The notes: generated by a model from the letters alone, not told the origin. A stretch of 64,000 nucleotides of DNA from Streptomyces sp. NBC_01275 (GCF_026340655.1 NZ_JAPEOZ010000001.1:8742001-8806000), one strand, 5' to 3'. Positions 38,058 through 46,144 are shown, numbered from the stretch's first letter. Numbers and translations: made by a program.

Positions 38058-38184
38058 ACGGCATCCTCCCTCTGCCCCGGCGGGGTGCCACCTTCCATGC
38101 CTCTGCTCTCGCATGGGGGCGTGAATAGTCGACGACTAAGCTCTCGCGCACAACACCTCACGTATTTCTCGGCTCAATCCGTTA

Positions 38185-38211
38185 GACCGTGTCCACGCGG
38201 ATCCTGTGACA
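38185..38211 (-). promoter_or_regulatory. ECF41-type promoter (P10)
   Basis: Minus strand TGTCACA (38211-38205), 16-nt spacer, GGTC (38188-38185) then TA. Drives the sigma relative at 37119; 58 bases from divergent P11. Confidence 0.87.
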
Positions 38212-38269
38212 TGAGCCCCAGTGATCACGAGGACGAGGGCGCTGCCGTGCTGTGCGGAACGCGGCTGTA

Positions 38270-38296
38270 TGTCACACACGGGCCGGTTGCCCGGTC
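38270..38296 (+). promoter_or_regulatory. ECF41-type promoter (P11)
   Basis: TGTCACA (38270-38276), 16-nt spacer, GGTC (38293-38296). Drives the WhiB-like gene at 38396. Confidence 0.87.
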
Positions 38297-38395
38297 TCAT
38301 CTGACAGCCCCCGACGCCCCTTCGCCGGGACGAGAAGGACCATGATCGAATTCCGGGGCCTCCATGCCGAATGACGAACCTCTGGAGGTTCTCCC

Positions 38396-38692
38396 ATGGC
38401 TGCTGAGCGAGGAGACCATGTCATGCACTGGCGCGAACGGGCAGCTTGTCTGTACGTAGAAGATCCCGATCTGTTCTTCCCGATAGGACACAGCGGGCCG
38501 ACGCTTGAACAGATCGAGGAAGCCAAGGCGATCTGCGGCCGTTGCCCCGTCATGGAGCAGTGCCTCAACTGGGCCGTGTGGGTGGAGCAGGTGGAGGGCA
38601 TCTGGGGCGGCACGACGGAGAGCGAACGTCGTGCGATAAGGCGACTCGAGGCCCGACGGGCGGCCAGGACCAGGGTCAGCACGGTGGCGTGA
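38396..38692 (+). CDS. WhiB-like iron-sulfur protein under an ECF41-type promoter
   Basis: 98 residues from ATG 38396 with GGAGG upstream (ATG 38423 is an alternative). Four cysteines in canonical order: AACLYVEDPD, then CGRCPVMEQC, followed by GIWGGTTE and a basic tail (RRLEARRAAR). Expected to bind a 4Fe-4S cluster and act with a sigma factor. Transcription from an ECF41-type promoter, divergent from a sigma relative, suggests that the regulon feeds an iron-sulfur redox switch. Confidence 0.9.
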   Translation: MAAERGDHVMHWRERAACLYVEDPDLFFPIGHSGPTLEQIEEAKAICGRCPVMEQCLNWAVWVEQVEGIWGGTTESERRAIRRLEARRAARTRVSTVA

Positions 38693-38840
38693 CGGTTCCG
38701 GCACCGCGGCTGACCCGTGGCCCGCGACGGAACAGCTTCACAGTCGGCTCTCCGAACCGGCCGGGCCGCAGTCGTAGCCCTCATGGGACCGATGCCGTCC
38801 CCTCCCGGGCCTTGCACGGGGATCCTGAGACCGCCCCGTG

Positions 38841-40019
38841 TCAGGGCTGCCGGGCAGCGTCACGCCCCGCCACGACGAGGATCGCGGCAGTCAGGAGCGT
38901 TGCGATGATTCCAGTGCAGAGCACGGGCACGGCCGTGTAGGTGGCGGCCAGGACGGCGACGACCGCGGCCAGGTGGACGATGTCGGTCGGGGCGGATGTC
39001 CGCGAGGGGTGCCGGTGCAGGAGCCGGACCAGCGCGATGAAGACGGCCACGGGGACCGTGTACGTGGCTGCGGCCTGCTGGTCGGTGAGGGCTCCGTGAC
39101 CGGCGGCACGACCGACGTTGACGGCGAGACCGGCGCCGGTGGCGGCGGCGGAGGCGAACAGGGCGTAGTGGCCGTAGCCCCACAGCATCGCGGTGGTGAA
39201 GGCGGCGAGTCGGCGTGGCGCGTTCTGATTGAAGTACAGCCACCACAACGAGAAGACCGTGAGCAGGCCGCCCATCGAGAGGAGGACGACCGCGCCGGCG
39301 TTGACGTCGGCGTGCCATGCGGTTCGCACGGCACCGGAGGCAGCGGTGACGGACTCACCGAGCACGATGAGCGTGAACAGACCATAGCGTTCGGCAATGT
39401 GATGGGGATGCCATGTGGTGTTGGCCGTGTGCTCGGCCCAGACAGGGATGGCGAGTTCAGCCGCGGCGAGAACCACGAACGAGCCGACGCCACCGTCGCC
39501 CTGCAGGGCGAAACGGGCCACCCAGCCGATCTCGACAACGAGAATGCCGAAGGCGTAACGCAGGCAGCAGCGCCGGCGCTCGGGATCCGAATGCGCCGCG
39601 CGCAGCCATTGACTTGCCATGGCCAGCCGCATGACGACATAGCCCCAGGTGATCACGGTGAAGTCGTCATGCTCGAGTGCCTGCGCGACGCCGCCTGCCA
39701 TGACGAGGGCGCCCGCGATCTGAACGAGCGTGAGAAACCGGTACGGGACATCGTCGGTGTCATAGGCCGAGGCGAACCATGTGAAGTTCATCCAGGCCCA
39801 CCAGATCGCGAAGAACACGAGCGCATAGCCGAGGACGCCGTGGCCTGTCCTGCCCGCGGAGAGCTCGTGTTCGAATGCGGAGGCGAGCTGGGCGACGGCC
39901 GTGACGAAGCAGAGATCGAAGAACAGCTCCAGTGCGGTGGCGGTTCGGTGCTCCTCGTCGGAAAGACGAGCGAGCATCGGCCGGAACCAGGCAACTCCGA
40001 CGTACGGTGACTGACTCAT
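38841..40019 (-). CDS. LtrA-family membrane protein (low temperature requirement A)
   Basis: 392 residues, about ten hydrophobic helices. Opening RTATALELFFDLCFVTAVAQ near residue 25 and ERYGLFTLIVLGESV near 210 are the LtrA family signatures. Biochemical function is unknown; named for cold growth in Listeria. ATG 40019 follows AGGAACC. Its upstream region contains CGTCACA at 40187-40181 on the right strand, but no GGTC/TGTC at 16-17 bases, so I do not call it an ECF41-type target. Confidence 0.85.
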   Translation of the reverse strand: MSQSPYVGVAWFRPMLARLSDEEHRTATALELFFDLCFVTAVAQLASAFEHELSAGRTGHGVLGYALVFFAIWWAWMNFTWFASAYDTDDVPYRFLTLVQIAGALVMAGGVAQALEHDDFTVITWGYVVMRLAMASQWLRAAHSDPERRRCCLRYAFGILVVEIGWVARFALQGDGGVGSFVVLAAAELAIPVWAEHTANTTWHPHHIAERYGLFTLIVLGESVTAASGAVRTAWHADVNAGAVVLLSMGGLLTVFSLWWLYFNQNAPRRLAAFTTAMLWGYGHYALFASAAATGAGLAVNVGRAAGHGALTDQQAAATYTVPVAVFIALVRLLHRHPSRTSAPTDIVHLAAVVAVLAATYTAVPVLCTGIIATLLTAAILVVAGRDAARQP

Positions 40020-40227
40020 GGGGGCAGGTTCCTGCGGTGCGGCGGAGAGAGAACGCGGCGCGGGCCGTGCCGCGGACCGGTGCTTCAGCAACGGCTGGTT
40101 CACAACATCCGGCCCGAGAGAGGCTACACCTGCACGACACACTGACACGATGCGTTCCACCACCGAACGCTACTGAAACAGTGTGACGAGGATGCGCGTC
40201 ACGCTGATGCCTTCTCCCGGCGAGAGG

Positions 40228-40254
40228 TGTCACAACCGAGCGTCGTGCACGGTC
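40228..40254 (+). promoter_or_regulatory. ECF41-type promoter (P12)
   Basis: TGTCACA (40228-40234), 16-nt spacer, GGTC (40251-40254) then ATA. Drives the cytochrome b gene with a leader of about 160 bases. Confidence 0.85.
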
Positions 40255-40419
40255 ATATGGGTGGAAGCGGTCCATGAGCCTGCGGCGGCGACGGTCGACC
40301 TGCCGTTCCCGCGCCGCTCGGTCCGGATGTGGCGCACATCGCCCAGGACGTGCTGTGAACGGCGCGGGCGGGGCCGTCCGGGACGGGCCCCGTGAACGAT
40401 TCATGAATGGTGGTAGGGG

Positions 40420-42045
40420 ATGGGCGACGGGAGCCAGGGAAACGAAGTGCGGCGAGTGACCAAGGGTGAAAGGGTTGCCGAATGGGCCGGTGGACGCCTG
40501 GGCGTGAACAATCCGCTCAGGGCGAAATCGCGAAGAGCCTTTCCGGACCATTGGTCGTTCATGCTGGGAGAGATCTGCCTCTACAGCTTCATCATCATCG
40601 TCGTTACGGGTGTGTATCTGACGTTCTACTTCCACCCGTCCATGAAGGAAGTGGAGTATCAGGGCAGCTACGCGCCGCTGCAGGGGCAGCTGGTGTCGGA
40701 GGCGTTCAATTCGACCATGCACATATCCTTCGATGTCCGTGGCGGCCTGTTGATCCGGCAGGCCCACCACTGGGCAGCGCTGGTCTTTGTCGCCGCCATG
40801 CTCGTCCACATGATGCGCGTGTTTTTCACAGGCGCCTTCCGTAAGCCGCGCGAGCTCAACTGGGTGTTCGGTTTCCTGCTGCTGGTCCTCGGAATGTTCG
40901 GAGGGCTGACGGGATACGATCTTCCGGACGACCTCCTGTCCGGAACCGGACTCGCGGTCGTGAACGGAACGATCCTCTCCGTCCCGATCGTCGGAACCTA
41001 CCTCTCCATGTTCCTCTTCGGAGGTGAGTTCCCTGGAAATGATCTAGTGGCACGCTTCAATACCATCCACGTTCTGCTCATCCCCGCCCTGGTGGTAGGA
41101 CTGCTTGTCGTCCATCTCCTCCTGGTTCTTCGTCACAAACACACGCAATATCCAGGTCCGGGGCGGAGCAACAAGAATGTTGTGGGTCTGCCGCCCAAGG
41201 TACGCGCCGTAAAGTCCGCAGGGTTCTTCTTCTTTGTCGCCGGTGTCATCTTCGTCATCGCTTCGGTCGCACAGATCAACCCTGTTTGGGTGTACGGCCC
41301 CTACCGTGCCGACCAGGTTTCCGCCGGCTCGCAGCCCGACTGGTACATGGGCATAGCCGACGGGCTGCTGCGGGTCATGCCCGGCTGGGAGATCGACTTC
41401 TGGGGCCACACCCTGGCTCTGGACAACCTGATCCCGCTCGCGGCCGGCGTCGGTCTCTTCCTTGCCATGGGCGCGTACCCGTTCATCGAGTCCTGGGTGA
41501 CCGATGACGACCGCGAGCAGCACCTCCTCGACCGACCGCGCAACCAACCGGTGCGAACGGCATTTGGTGTCGCATGGATCAGTTTCTATCTGGTGGCCCT
41601 GATCGGCGCCGCGAACGACATCATCGCCATCCGCTTCCACGTCTCGGTCGAATCAGTGACGTGGGCGGTTCGCGTCGGCCTCTTCGCCGTGCCCGTCACC
41701 GCTTATGCCGTAACGAAGCGGTGCGCACTCGGCCTCCAGCGCCAAGACCGCGACAAAGTGCTGCACGGCCGCGAGACCGGCATCATCAAGCGTTTGCCGC
41801 ACGGCGAGTTCGTCGAGGTGCACGAGCCGCTCAGCCAAGAACAACTGCACGTTCTCACACAACACGAGCAATACAAGCCGATCGGTCCCGGCCCTGCGGG
41901 TGACGGAGGAGGCCCGGATACGGGATCCCGCCTTGCGCAGCTCCTGCGTGCCAGGCTCAGCCGGAGCCTCTACGGCGAAGGCGCGCAGATAACCAAGCCG
42001 ACCGCGCAGGAGTACAAGGAGATCACCAGCGAACACCGACACTGA
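40420..42045 (+). CDS. qcrB: Orphan cytochrome bc1 complex cytochrome b subunit (QcrB-like)
   Basis: 541 residues, actinobacterial QcrB length, with eight or more membrane helices. Heme histidines: RQAHHWAALVFVAAMLVHMM in helix II and NTIHVLLIPALVVGLLVVH in helix IV. Quinone-site motif variant PDWYMGIADG near residue 305 and a cytosolic tail. In Streptomyces qcrB normally ends the qcrCAB operon; here neither qcrC nor qcrA is adjacent, so this is a spare copy. Control by P12 suggests that an alternative cytochrome b is made under the stress sensed by ECF41. GTG 40447 (AGGGA upstream) is a possible alternative start. Confidence 0.9.
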   Translation: MGDGSQGNEVRRVTKGERVAEWAGGRLGVNNPLRAKSRRAFPDHWSFMLGEICLYSFIIIVVTGVYLTFYFHPSMKEVEYQGSYAPLQGQLVSEAFNSTMHISFDVRGGLLIRQAHHWAALVFVAAMLVHMMRVFFTGAFRKPRELNWVFGFLLLVLGMFGGLTGYDLPDDLLSGTGLAVVNGTILSVPIVGTYLSMFLFGGEFPGNDLVARFNTIHVLLIPALVVGLLVVHLLLVLRHKHTQYPGPGRSNKNVVGLPPKVRAVKSAGFFFFVAGVIFVIASVAQINPVWVYGPYRADQVSAGSQPDWYMGIADGLLRVMPGWEIDFWGHTLALDNLIPLAAGVGLFLAMGAYPFIESWVTDDDREQHLLDRPRNQPVRTAFGVAWISFYLVALIGAANDIIAIRFHVSVESVTWAVRVGLFAVPVTAYAVTKRCALGLQRQDRDKVLHGRETGIIKRLPHGEFVEVHEPLSQEQLHVLTQHEQYKPIGPGPAGDGGGPDTGSRLAQLLRARLSRSLYGEGAQITKPTAQEYKEITSEHRH

Positions 42046-42096
42046 CACCCCTGCACACGGGTCGCAGAAGCTCCTCGGCGCCTTTCGTGGTAGGGC

Positions 42097-42363
42097 TTGG
42101 ACGTGTCCCGCCTGGCCGTGGCCGGCGACTCCGTCGGCACCACCACGGCCGCGCCGCCGACTCTCATGGCCAAGCAGCGCGGTGACGTGACCTTCGTGCA
42201 CCAGTCGCCGATGCTCAACCCGCTCCGGAGCACGCAGGCCGCAACGGCCGCGGTGCAGCAGGCCATCCACTCCCTGAGCACCGCCCTGCACGGCGACCGA
42301 CGGCGGCGGTCATGGGGAGGGCCTTCGCCGGAACGGATTCAGAGACACCGGCTCAGACGGTAG
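42097..42363 (+). pseudogene. Alpha/beta-hydrolase (esterase) remnant
   Basis: The frame reads VSRLAVAGDSVGTTTAA, then LMAKQRGDVTFVHQS, close to the nucleophile-elbow region of hormone-sensitive-lipase-type esterases (VAGDSxGGN), but with the second Gly changed and the following core missing. A tail of ATAAVQQAIHSLSTAL looks like the protein's last helix. N-terminal oxyanion motif absent. Confidence 0.65.
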
Positions 42364-42731
42364 TGGCCGAGGGGATCCCGAAGGATCCGCTGGACCTCGA
42401 CCTGATCGGCCTCGGCCCGGCCCCCGCCCCGGGCCACCCCATCCGGGTCGTTGCCGGCCCGCTGGACGGCCATGCGCACCGCGTGGATCGTGTCGAACGC
42501 CCCATCCACAACGTAGTACAGCCACAGGCGCTGGGAGTTGGCGGTGTGGAACTGCAGACCGACCAGCCACTTGCCCTGATTCACGAGGCGGGAGCCAGCG
42601 GGGACCCGCTCACCGCCTGCAGGGTCACGCCGGCTGCAATCGGAGGCGCCGGGCCCCGGAACCGTCTGGGCAGTGGGTGTGCCGACCGTGGATGCGCCCT
42701 GTGCGAGGTACCTGTCCGTCTGGAGCAACAT
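42339..42731 (-). CDS. Hypothetical protein below promoter P13
   Basis: 130 residues from ATG 42731 (GGAG 11 bases before it); an in-frame GTG at 42824 adds 31. The middle reads GKWLVGLQFHTANSQRLWLY, YVVDGAFDTIHAVRMAV, a convincing amphipathic protein segment, ending in LRDPLGHYRLSRCL. I do not recognise the family. No signal peptide or membrane helix. The GTG start would coincide almost exactly with the predicted transcription start of P13. Confidence 0.55.
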   Translation of the reverse strand: MLLQTDRYLAQGASTVGTPTAQTVPGPGASDCSRRDPAGGERVPAGSRLVNQGKWLVGLQFHTANSQRLWLYYVVDGAFDTIHAVRMAVQRAGNDPDGVARGGGRAEADQVEVQRILRDPLGHYRLSRCL

Positions 42732-42830
42732 GCTGTTCTCATCTCCGTTCCGACTCGGGCGATCACGTCGGAAGAGCGGCGTACCGTCCAGATGGGCAAG
42801 GGGTGAGGCGATTTGCCCTACCACATACTT

Positions 42831-42857
42831 GACTGGATGGAACGCTGCTTTGTGACA
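42831..42857 (-). promoter_or_regulatory. ECF41-type promoter (P13, variant)
   Basis: Minus strand TGTCACA (42857-42851), 16-nt spacer, AGTC (42834-42831), the only A-type -10 in the set. Points at the hypothetical gene 42339. Confidence 0.65.
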
Positions 42858-42970
42858 TCGGAAACCACCCTTCTACACCTTTTTGAGTCTTTTTACCGGG
42901 CTTTACTGGGCGTGCAAAGGCGCCTTTGACAGCGGCCCGCCGGTCGACATCCGCCGGCGGTGCACCGACT

Positions 42971-43002
42971 CGAGCCGGGCATCGACTTCGATGCCCGGCT
43001 CG
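42971..43002. terminator. Perfect inverted repeat, probable terminator
   Basis: A 15-bp arm (CGAGCCGGGCATCGA) and its exact complement separated by CT. It lies 90 bases beyond the stop of the small coiled-coil gene and upstream of P13, fitting a factor-independent terminator of the streptomycete type without a U-tract. Confidence 0.65.
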
Positions 43003-43091
43003 TGATGGGCCGAGTGCAGCCGGCGCCGCGCCCACTCAGCGACCGGTGACCGGAATCCGTCACCGTGATCGGCTGCGCCGAGTGCGGTCGC

Positions 43092-43262
43092 TCAAACGTC
43101 GGGACACCGGCCCAGGGCGGCGGAGATGGCGCTTATCCGCTCGTCGACGTTCACGAGTTCCTGGCGAAGCTCGTTGACACGGGTCTGCAGCTCGCCGGCT
43201 TCAGCGGCCAGCGACATGACTGTGGCCGCTATGTCGACGCGGTTCTCAGTGGCTTGGGTCAT
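43092..43262 (-). CDS. Small coiled-coil protein (56 residues)
   Basis: Sequence begins MTQATENRVDIAATVMSLAA and continues through AGELQTRVNELRQEL, with heptad hydrophobics from residue 8 to 50, so probably a helical dimer. GAAGGACACACG precedes the ATG. It follows the frdA remnant on the same strand and is probably transcribed from P14. A relic at 13331 lies in the corresponding place of block A. Too short for standard gene filters; function unknown. Confidence 0.65.
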   Translation of the reverse strand: MTQATENRVDIAATVMSLAAEAGELQTRVNELRQELVNVDERISAISAALGRCPDV

Positions 43263-43443
43263 CGTGTGTCCTTCTGCGGGGGAATCCCAGGTGCGTCCGG
43301 TGATGAGAACTGCTGGAGCATGCGACGCAGGGGGAGCCCGGCGGCTGATGCGCCGACAGGCAGCTCTCCTTGCCGACCGTGAGGACGTCGATCCCGGCTT
43401 CAGTCAGTTCGATTGTGGAAAGACGTTGTTCGGTGATAGCCAC
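43246..43443 (-). pseudogene. frdA-like flavoprotein remnant with intact promoter
   Basis: A 65-codon frame from GTG 43443: VAITEQRLSTI joined to ELTEAGIDVLTVGKE. The intact protein at 10707 has VAVTEQRLATM, then the FAD loop VIGTGGAGLRAA, then IELAEAGIDVLAVGK, so the nucleotide loop was removed in frame. After GKES nothing matches. The 36 bases before the GTG, including P14, closely resemble those before 10707. Confidence 0.85.
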
Positions 43444-43478
43444 GCTCTGCTCCGATTGCCTGGGGTGTCACTCACTAC

Positions 43479-43505
43479 GACCAGGCCCTCCCCGGATCTG
43501 TGACA
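43479..43505 (-). promoter_or_regulatory. ECF41-type promoter (P14)
   Basis: Minus strand TGTCACA (43505-43499), 16-nt spacer, GGTC (43482-43479) then GTA. Counterpart of P4. Confidence 0.87.
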
Positions 43506-43643
43506 CCTTTTCGCTGGCGCCGTCGTGAACTCGTCCGAAGACGCCGCTCACTGACCGGCGTCACGGCAGGATGCGGTCCAGGGGGATGTCCGGGTCGGCC
43601 GAGGAGCACGTCGTCGATGTCCGCCCCGGAGGTGATGAGGGAG

Positions 43644-43770
43644 GGACCGGATCGGGCCGGCAACAGGACGCTCTACATCAACCCCTCCGAGTGCGTGGAC
43701 TGCCGTGCCTGCGAGCCGGTCTGCCCGGTCGAGGCCATCTTCTACGAGGAGGACGTGACGCCCCTGCGCG
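43644..43770 (+). pseudogene. Seven-iron ferredoxin fragment
   Basis: Frame reads RTLYINPSECVDCRACEPVC, PVEAIFYEEDV: a Cys-x2-Cys-x2-Cys-x3-Cys-Pro cluster-binding loop typical of Streptomyces 7Fe ferredoxins. The first cluster region and the C-terminal half are missing and the frame dissolves into sequence opposite the osmC gene. Confidence 0.8.
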
Positions 43771-43799
43771 GGGGCGGCGGGGGACTGTGCCGGGCCGGG

Positions 43800-44222
43800 T
43801 CATTCCGGCACAGCCCGGCTGTGGGACGCGCGGGGCCTCGCCGCCACAGTGGGCACGGTGACGACCGTGGCCTCGTTGGTCAGGAGACGGTGCACAGGAC
43901 AGCGCCCGGCAACTGCCAGCAGTTGCCTGATGTGGGCAGGTTCCAGATCGCCGGTCAACCGGATGTTCTTGACGATCTGTCCTTGTGGATCGAACCGCAC
44001 CGCCACGTCGACTTGGTCGAGCTGCCAACCGTGCCTGTCCGCGAACGCCCGGACGGTCATGGAGGTACACGCCCCGAGCGCGGCCAGAAGCAGTTCTCCG
44101 GGGGTCGGCCCCGTATCGGTGCCGATGGGCTGGGGTTCGTCCGCGGTCAGCGTATGAGGGCCGACCGCAAGGGAACGGGCGAGGCGCGGGCCTTCACCTA
44201 CGGACACGATGCGTGCGTTCAT
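43800..44222 (-). CDS. OsmC-family peroxiredoxin-like protein
   Basis: 140 residues from ATG 44222 (GAGAGGAAG upstream). GPTPGELLLAALGACTSMTV near residue 40 carries the first reactive Cys and GRCPVHRLL near 110 the second; the paired cysteines reduce organic hydroperoxides in the OsmC/Ohr superfamily. This is the YhfA-like rather than the Ohr branch. Its own ECF41-type promoter (P15) lies 100 bases upstream. The Ohr gene next door has another, so two related peroxide-detoxifying enzymes are separately wired into the same regulon. Confidence 0.88.
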   Translation of the reverse strand: MNARIVSVGEGPRLARSLAVGPHTLTADEPQPIGTDTGPTPGELLLAALGACTSMTVRAFADRHGWQLDQVDVAVRFDPQGQIVKNIRLTGDLEPAHIRQLLAVAGRCPVHRLLTNEATVVTVPTVAARPRASHSRAVPE

Positions 44223-44321
44223 CAGTCTTCCTCTCGGGCGAGGCGGACCGCCGTGCGGCTGGTGATCACCCAGCGGGGCGGAGTTGCGTCGGGACGCTGT
44301 GGCTCGTCCCTTCACTGCTAG

Positions 44322-44348
44322 GACAGGAAGGCTCACGCTCGTGTGACA
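44322..44348 (-). promoter_or_regulatory. ECF41-type promoter (P15)
   Basis: Minus strand TGTCACA (44348-44342), 16-nt spacer, TGTC (44325-44322) then CTA. Drives osmC. Confidence 0.86.
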
Positions 44349-44450
44349 CGTTTTCCACGACAGGAGTCGTCGTGTGCCGGCATGCGGCACACGAAGGCTA
44401 CTGAAACAGGCTGGAACGGCACACGGCTGAGCAGGCAGCCGGGCCGGAGG

Positions 44451-44948
44451 TCAGGAAGCCAGCGTGATGGTTGTCGGCGTTCCCTGCCAGGCCATCCTCG
44501 CGTAAGGGCACAGCGAATCGGCCTTGCTCAGGAGCGGGGCGGCGATCTCAGGATCGATGCCGGGCCACTTGACCACCAGGTCGACGCGCAACAAGTAGCC
44601 GCCGTCTCCCGGGTCGCGCCCGAAGGCCACGGTTGCCTCCACAAAGATCGCGGCGGCGTCGAGCGCGGCCTGTCGTGCCACCAGGCTCAGCGCCCCGTGG
44701 AAGCAGGCGGCAAAGCCGGCGGCGAACAGCTGCTCGGGATTCGTCCCCTGGCCGTCTCCCCCCAGTTCGGCGGGCATGCGCAGGTCGAGATCCAGGACTC
44801 CGTCGGCCGAGCGTGCTCTTCCCGAGGCTCGCCCGTGACTCGCTGTCCCACCGCTCACGGTCACCGTCGTGGTGTAGAGGGGGGCGAAGAACTCCCCGTC
44901 GAAGTCCTTGTCGGTGGACAGGTTGGGCAGCCGGATCTGCTCGGTCAC
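44451..44948 (-). CDS. ohr: Organic hydroperoxide resistance protein (Ohr/OsmC fold)
   Basis: 165 residues from GTG 44948 (GAGGGAG upstream). Ohr signatures: TVSGGTASHGRASGRARS, NPEQLFAAGFAACFHGALS with the peroxidatic Cys near residue 82, and LCPYARMAWQ with the resolving Cys near the C-terminus. Detoxifies lipid and alkyl hydroperoxides using lipoylated partners. Interesting here because the AceE-like E1 in block A also works with lipoyl proteins. P16 is about 210 bases upstream. Block A holds its wrecked copy at 10290. Confidence 0.9.
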   Translation of the reverse strand: MTEQIRLPNLSTDKDFDGEFFAPLYTTTVTVSGGTASHGRASGRARSADGVLDLDLRMPAELGGDGQGTNPEQLFAAGFAACFHGALSLVARQAALDAAAIFVEATVAFGRDPGDGGYLLRVDLVVKWPGIDPEIAAPLLSKADSLCPYARMAWQGTPTTITLAS

Positions 44949-45160
44949 CGCATGGCTCCCTCAGCGCCGCCGTACACGGTCGGGCGCGAAGCCGGCATCG
45001 ATGCGGGAAGTCCGCTGTCTGCCGGCGTCGGCATGTCACACCGACACGCCACGCGAGACGCCCAGCCATGGGCAGAACCCATCGAACCAACTAGGTCACA
45101 TGCCATGTCTTGTCCACCTTCATGTCGTCGGCGACGCCCCGGGTTCCGGTACAGCCAGTT

Positions 45161-45187
45161 GACCGGCAAGTCACTCCCGATGTGACA
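45161..45187 (-). promoter_or_regulatory. ECF41-type promoter (P16)
   Basis: Minus strand TGTCACA (45187-45181), 16-nt spacer, GGTC (45164-45161). Drives ohr after a leader of about 200 bases in which I see no clear gene. Confidence 0.85.
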
Positions 45188-45282
45188 CCGCAAGAGCTCG
45201 GGAGTCCCGGCGTAGCCGTTTTCCATCTGGGCCGGAACGTCGTGAGCTGATCGCCCAGTCGCGACTGTCTCCCGGGCGCCCG

Positions 45283-46053
45283 TCATCGCCGCCTGAGCCG
45301 CACCGCCAGCACGGAGGCATCGGCCCGCTCGGGCAGCGGGGCAAACCCACACTTCTCCAGCTCCCCGATCACCTTCGTACGGGAAGCCGGCCACATCCAG
45401 AACGTTTCGTTGTGCTCTCGCAGCACCACGCCCTCACCCCGTACCCAGTAGTCGAAGCGTGTCCGAATCCGGTTCACGTCGGCCGACGCCACCATGCGTC
45501 CCCCGTACTCGTGCCGGCCGACCCTCTGGGTCGGGAGGACATGTGTGGTCTCGTGATGCGGGAGGCGGGCAGGCGGCAGCTGGATGAGCAGCACGCCTCC
45601 CGGCACGAGCGCCTCGGCGACGGCCGGCCACAGGGCCTGCCGCGAAGCCGGGTGAAGACAGGCGATCGTGTTATGGCATATCGCTACATCGGCCACCTCG
45701 TGCAGGCCGGCCTCGCCGAGCGTGTGGGGGTAGACCGTGACCCGCATTCTCAGGTCGGCGGGCAGGGATGCGAGACGCGTCATCAGAGGGGAACGCATGG
45801 AACGCGTGGGCTCGACGGCGTGCACGGAGACCTGCGACTCCATGAGGCTCATCAGCGTGGCACGTCCCGTTCCGGCGCCCACATCCAGTACGCCGACACG
45901 GGCTTTCCTGACATCGCCCCGGTACAGCCGGCGTACGCGCGCCCCGTCCTGCTCGGCCTGCAGGACGTCGTAGAACTCGGCACTGATCGCGTAGGCGTCC
46001 TGCTGCCCCCGGCCGATGGGGTCAACGGACACATCTGATAGGGAAGGGTGCAT
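45283..46053 (-). CDS. Class I SAM-dependent methyltransferase
   Basis: 256 residues from ATG 46053. Motif I VLDVGAGTGRATLMSL near residue 53, acidic end of strand 2 in VHAVEPT, motif IV region DVAICHNTIACLHP near 125, post-I GGVLLIQLPPAR. The tail SRTKVIGELEKCGFAPLPER matches the relic at 9145. Substrate unknown; resembles small-molecule or quinone-like methyltransferases. P17 ends about 10 bases before the ATG, so the transcript is probably leaderless or nearly so. Confidence 0.88.
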   Translation of the reverse strand: MHPSLSDVSVDPIGRGQQDAYAISAEFYDVLQAEQDGARVRRLYRGDVRKARVGVLDVGAGTGRATLMSLMESQVSVHAVEPTRSMRSPLMTRLASLPADLRMRVTVYPHTLGEAGLHEVADVAICHNTIACLHPASRQALWPAVAEALVPGGVLLIQLPPARLPHHETTHVLPTQRVGRHEYGGRMVASADVNRIRTRFDYWVRGEGVVLREHNETFWMWPASRTKVIGELEKCGFAPLPERADASVLAVRLRRR

Positions 46054-46062
46054 ATACAGCAA

Positions 46063-46089
46063 GACAGGCCATGCGACTCATCTGTGACA
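46063..46089 (-). promoter_or_regulatory. ECF41-type promoter (P17)
   Basis: Minus strand TGTCACA (46089-46083), 16-nt spacer, TGTC (46066-46063). Very close to the methyltransferase ATG at 46053. Divergent from P18, 55 bases away. Confidence 0.86.
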
Positions 46090-46144
46090 GCGGGGCCCAG
46101 GCAGGCACACCTTTACCGCCGTGACCGTCGTGATGACTTGCGGG

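Noticed and set aside
40165-40187. CGTCACA on the minus strand as promoter of the LtrA gene
   Set aside because: No xGTC element at a 16- or 17-base distance, so the motif is incomplete.
45034-45060. TGTCACA at 45034-45040 on the plus strand
   Set aside because: The bases 16-17 positions on are GACG, not xGTC, and no gene follows on that strand.
44945-45394. Minus-strand frame of 149 codons between the methyltransferase and ohr genes
   Set aside because: It overlaps the end of the methyltransferase, spans P16, and shows no recognisable protein character; probably leader and spacer.
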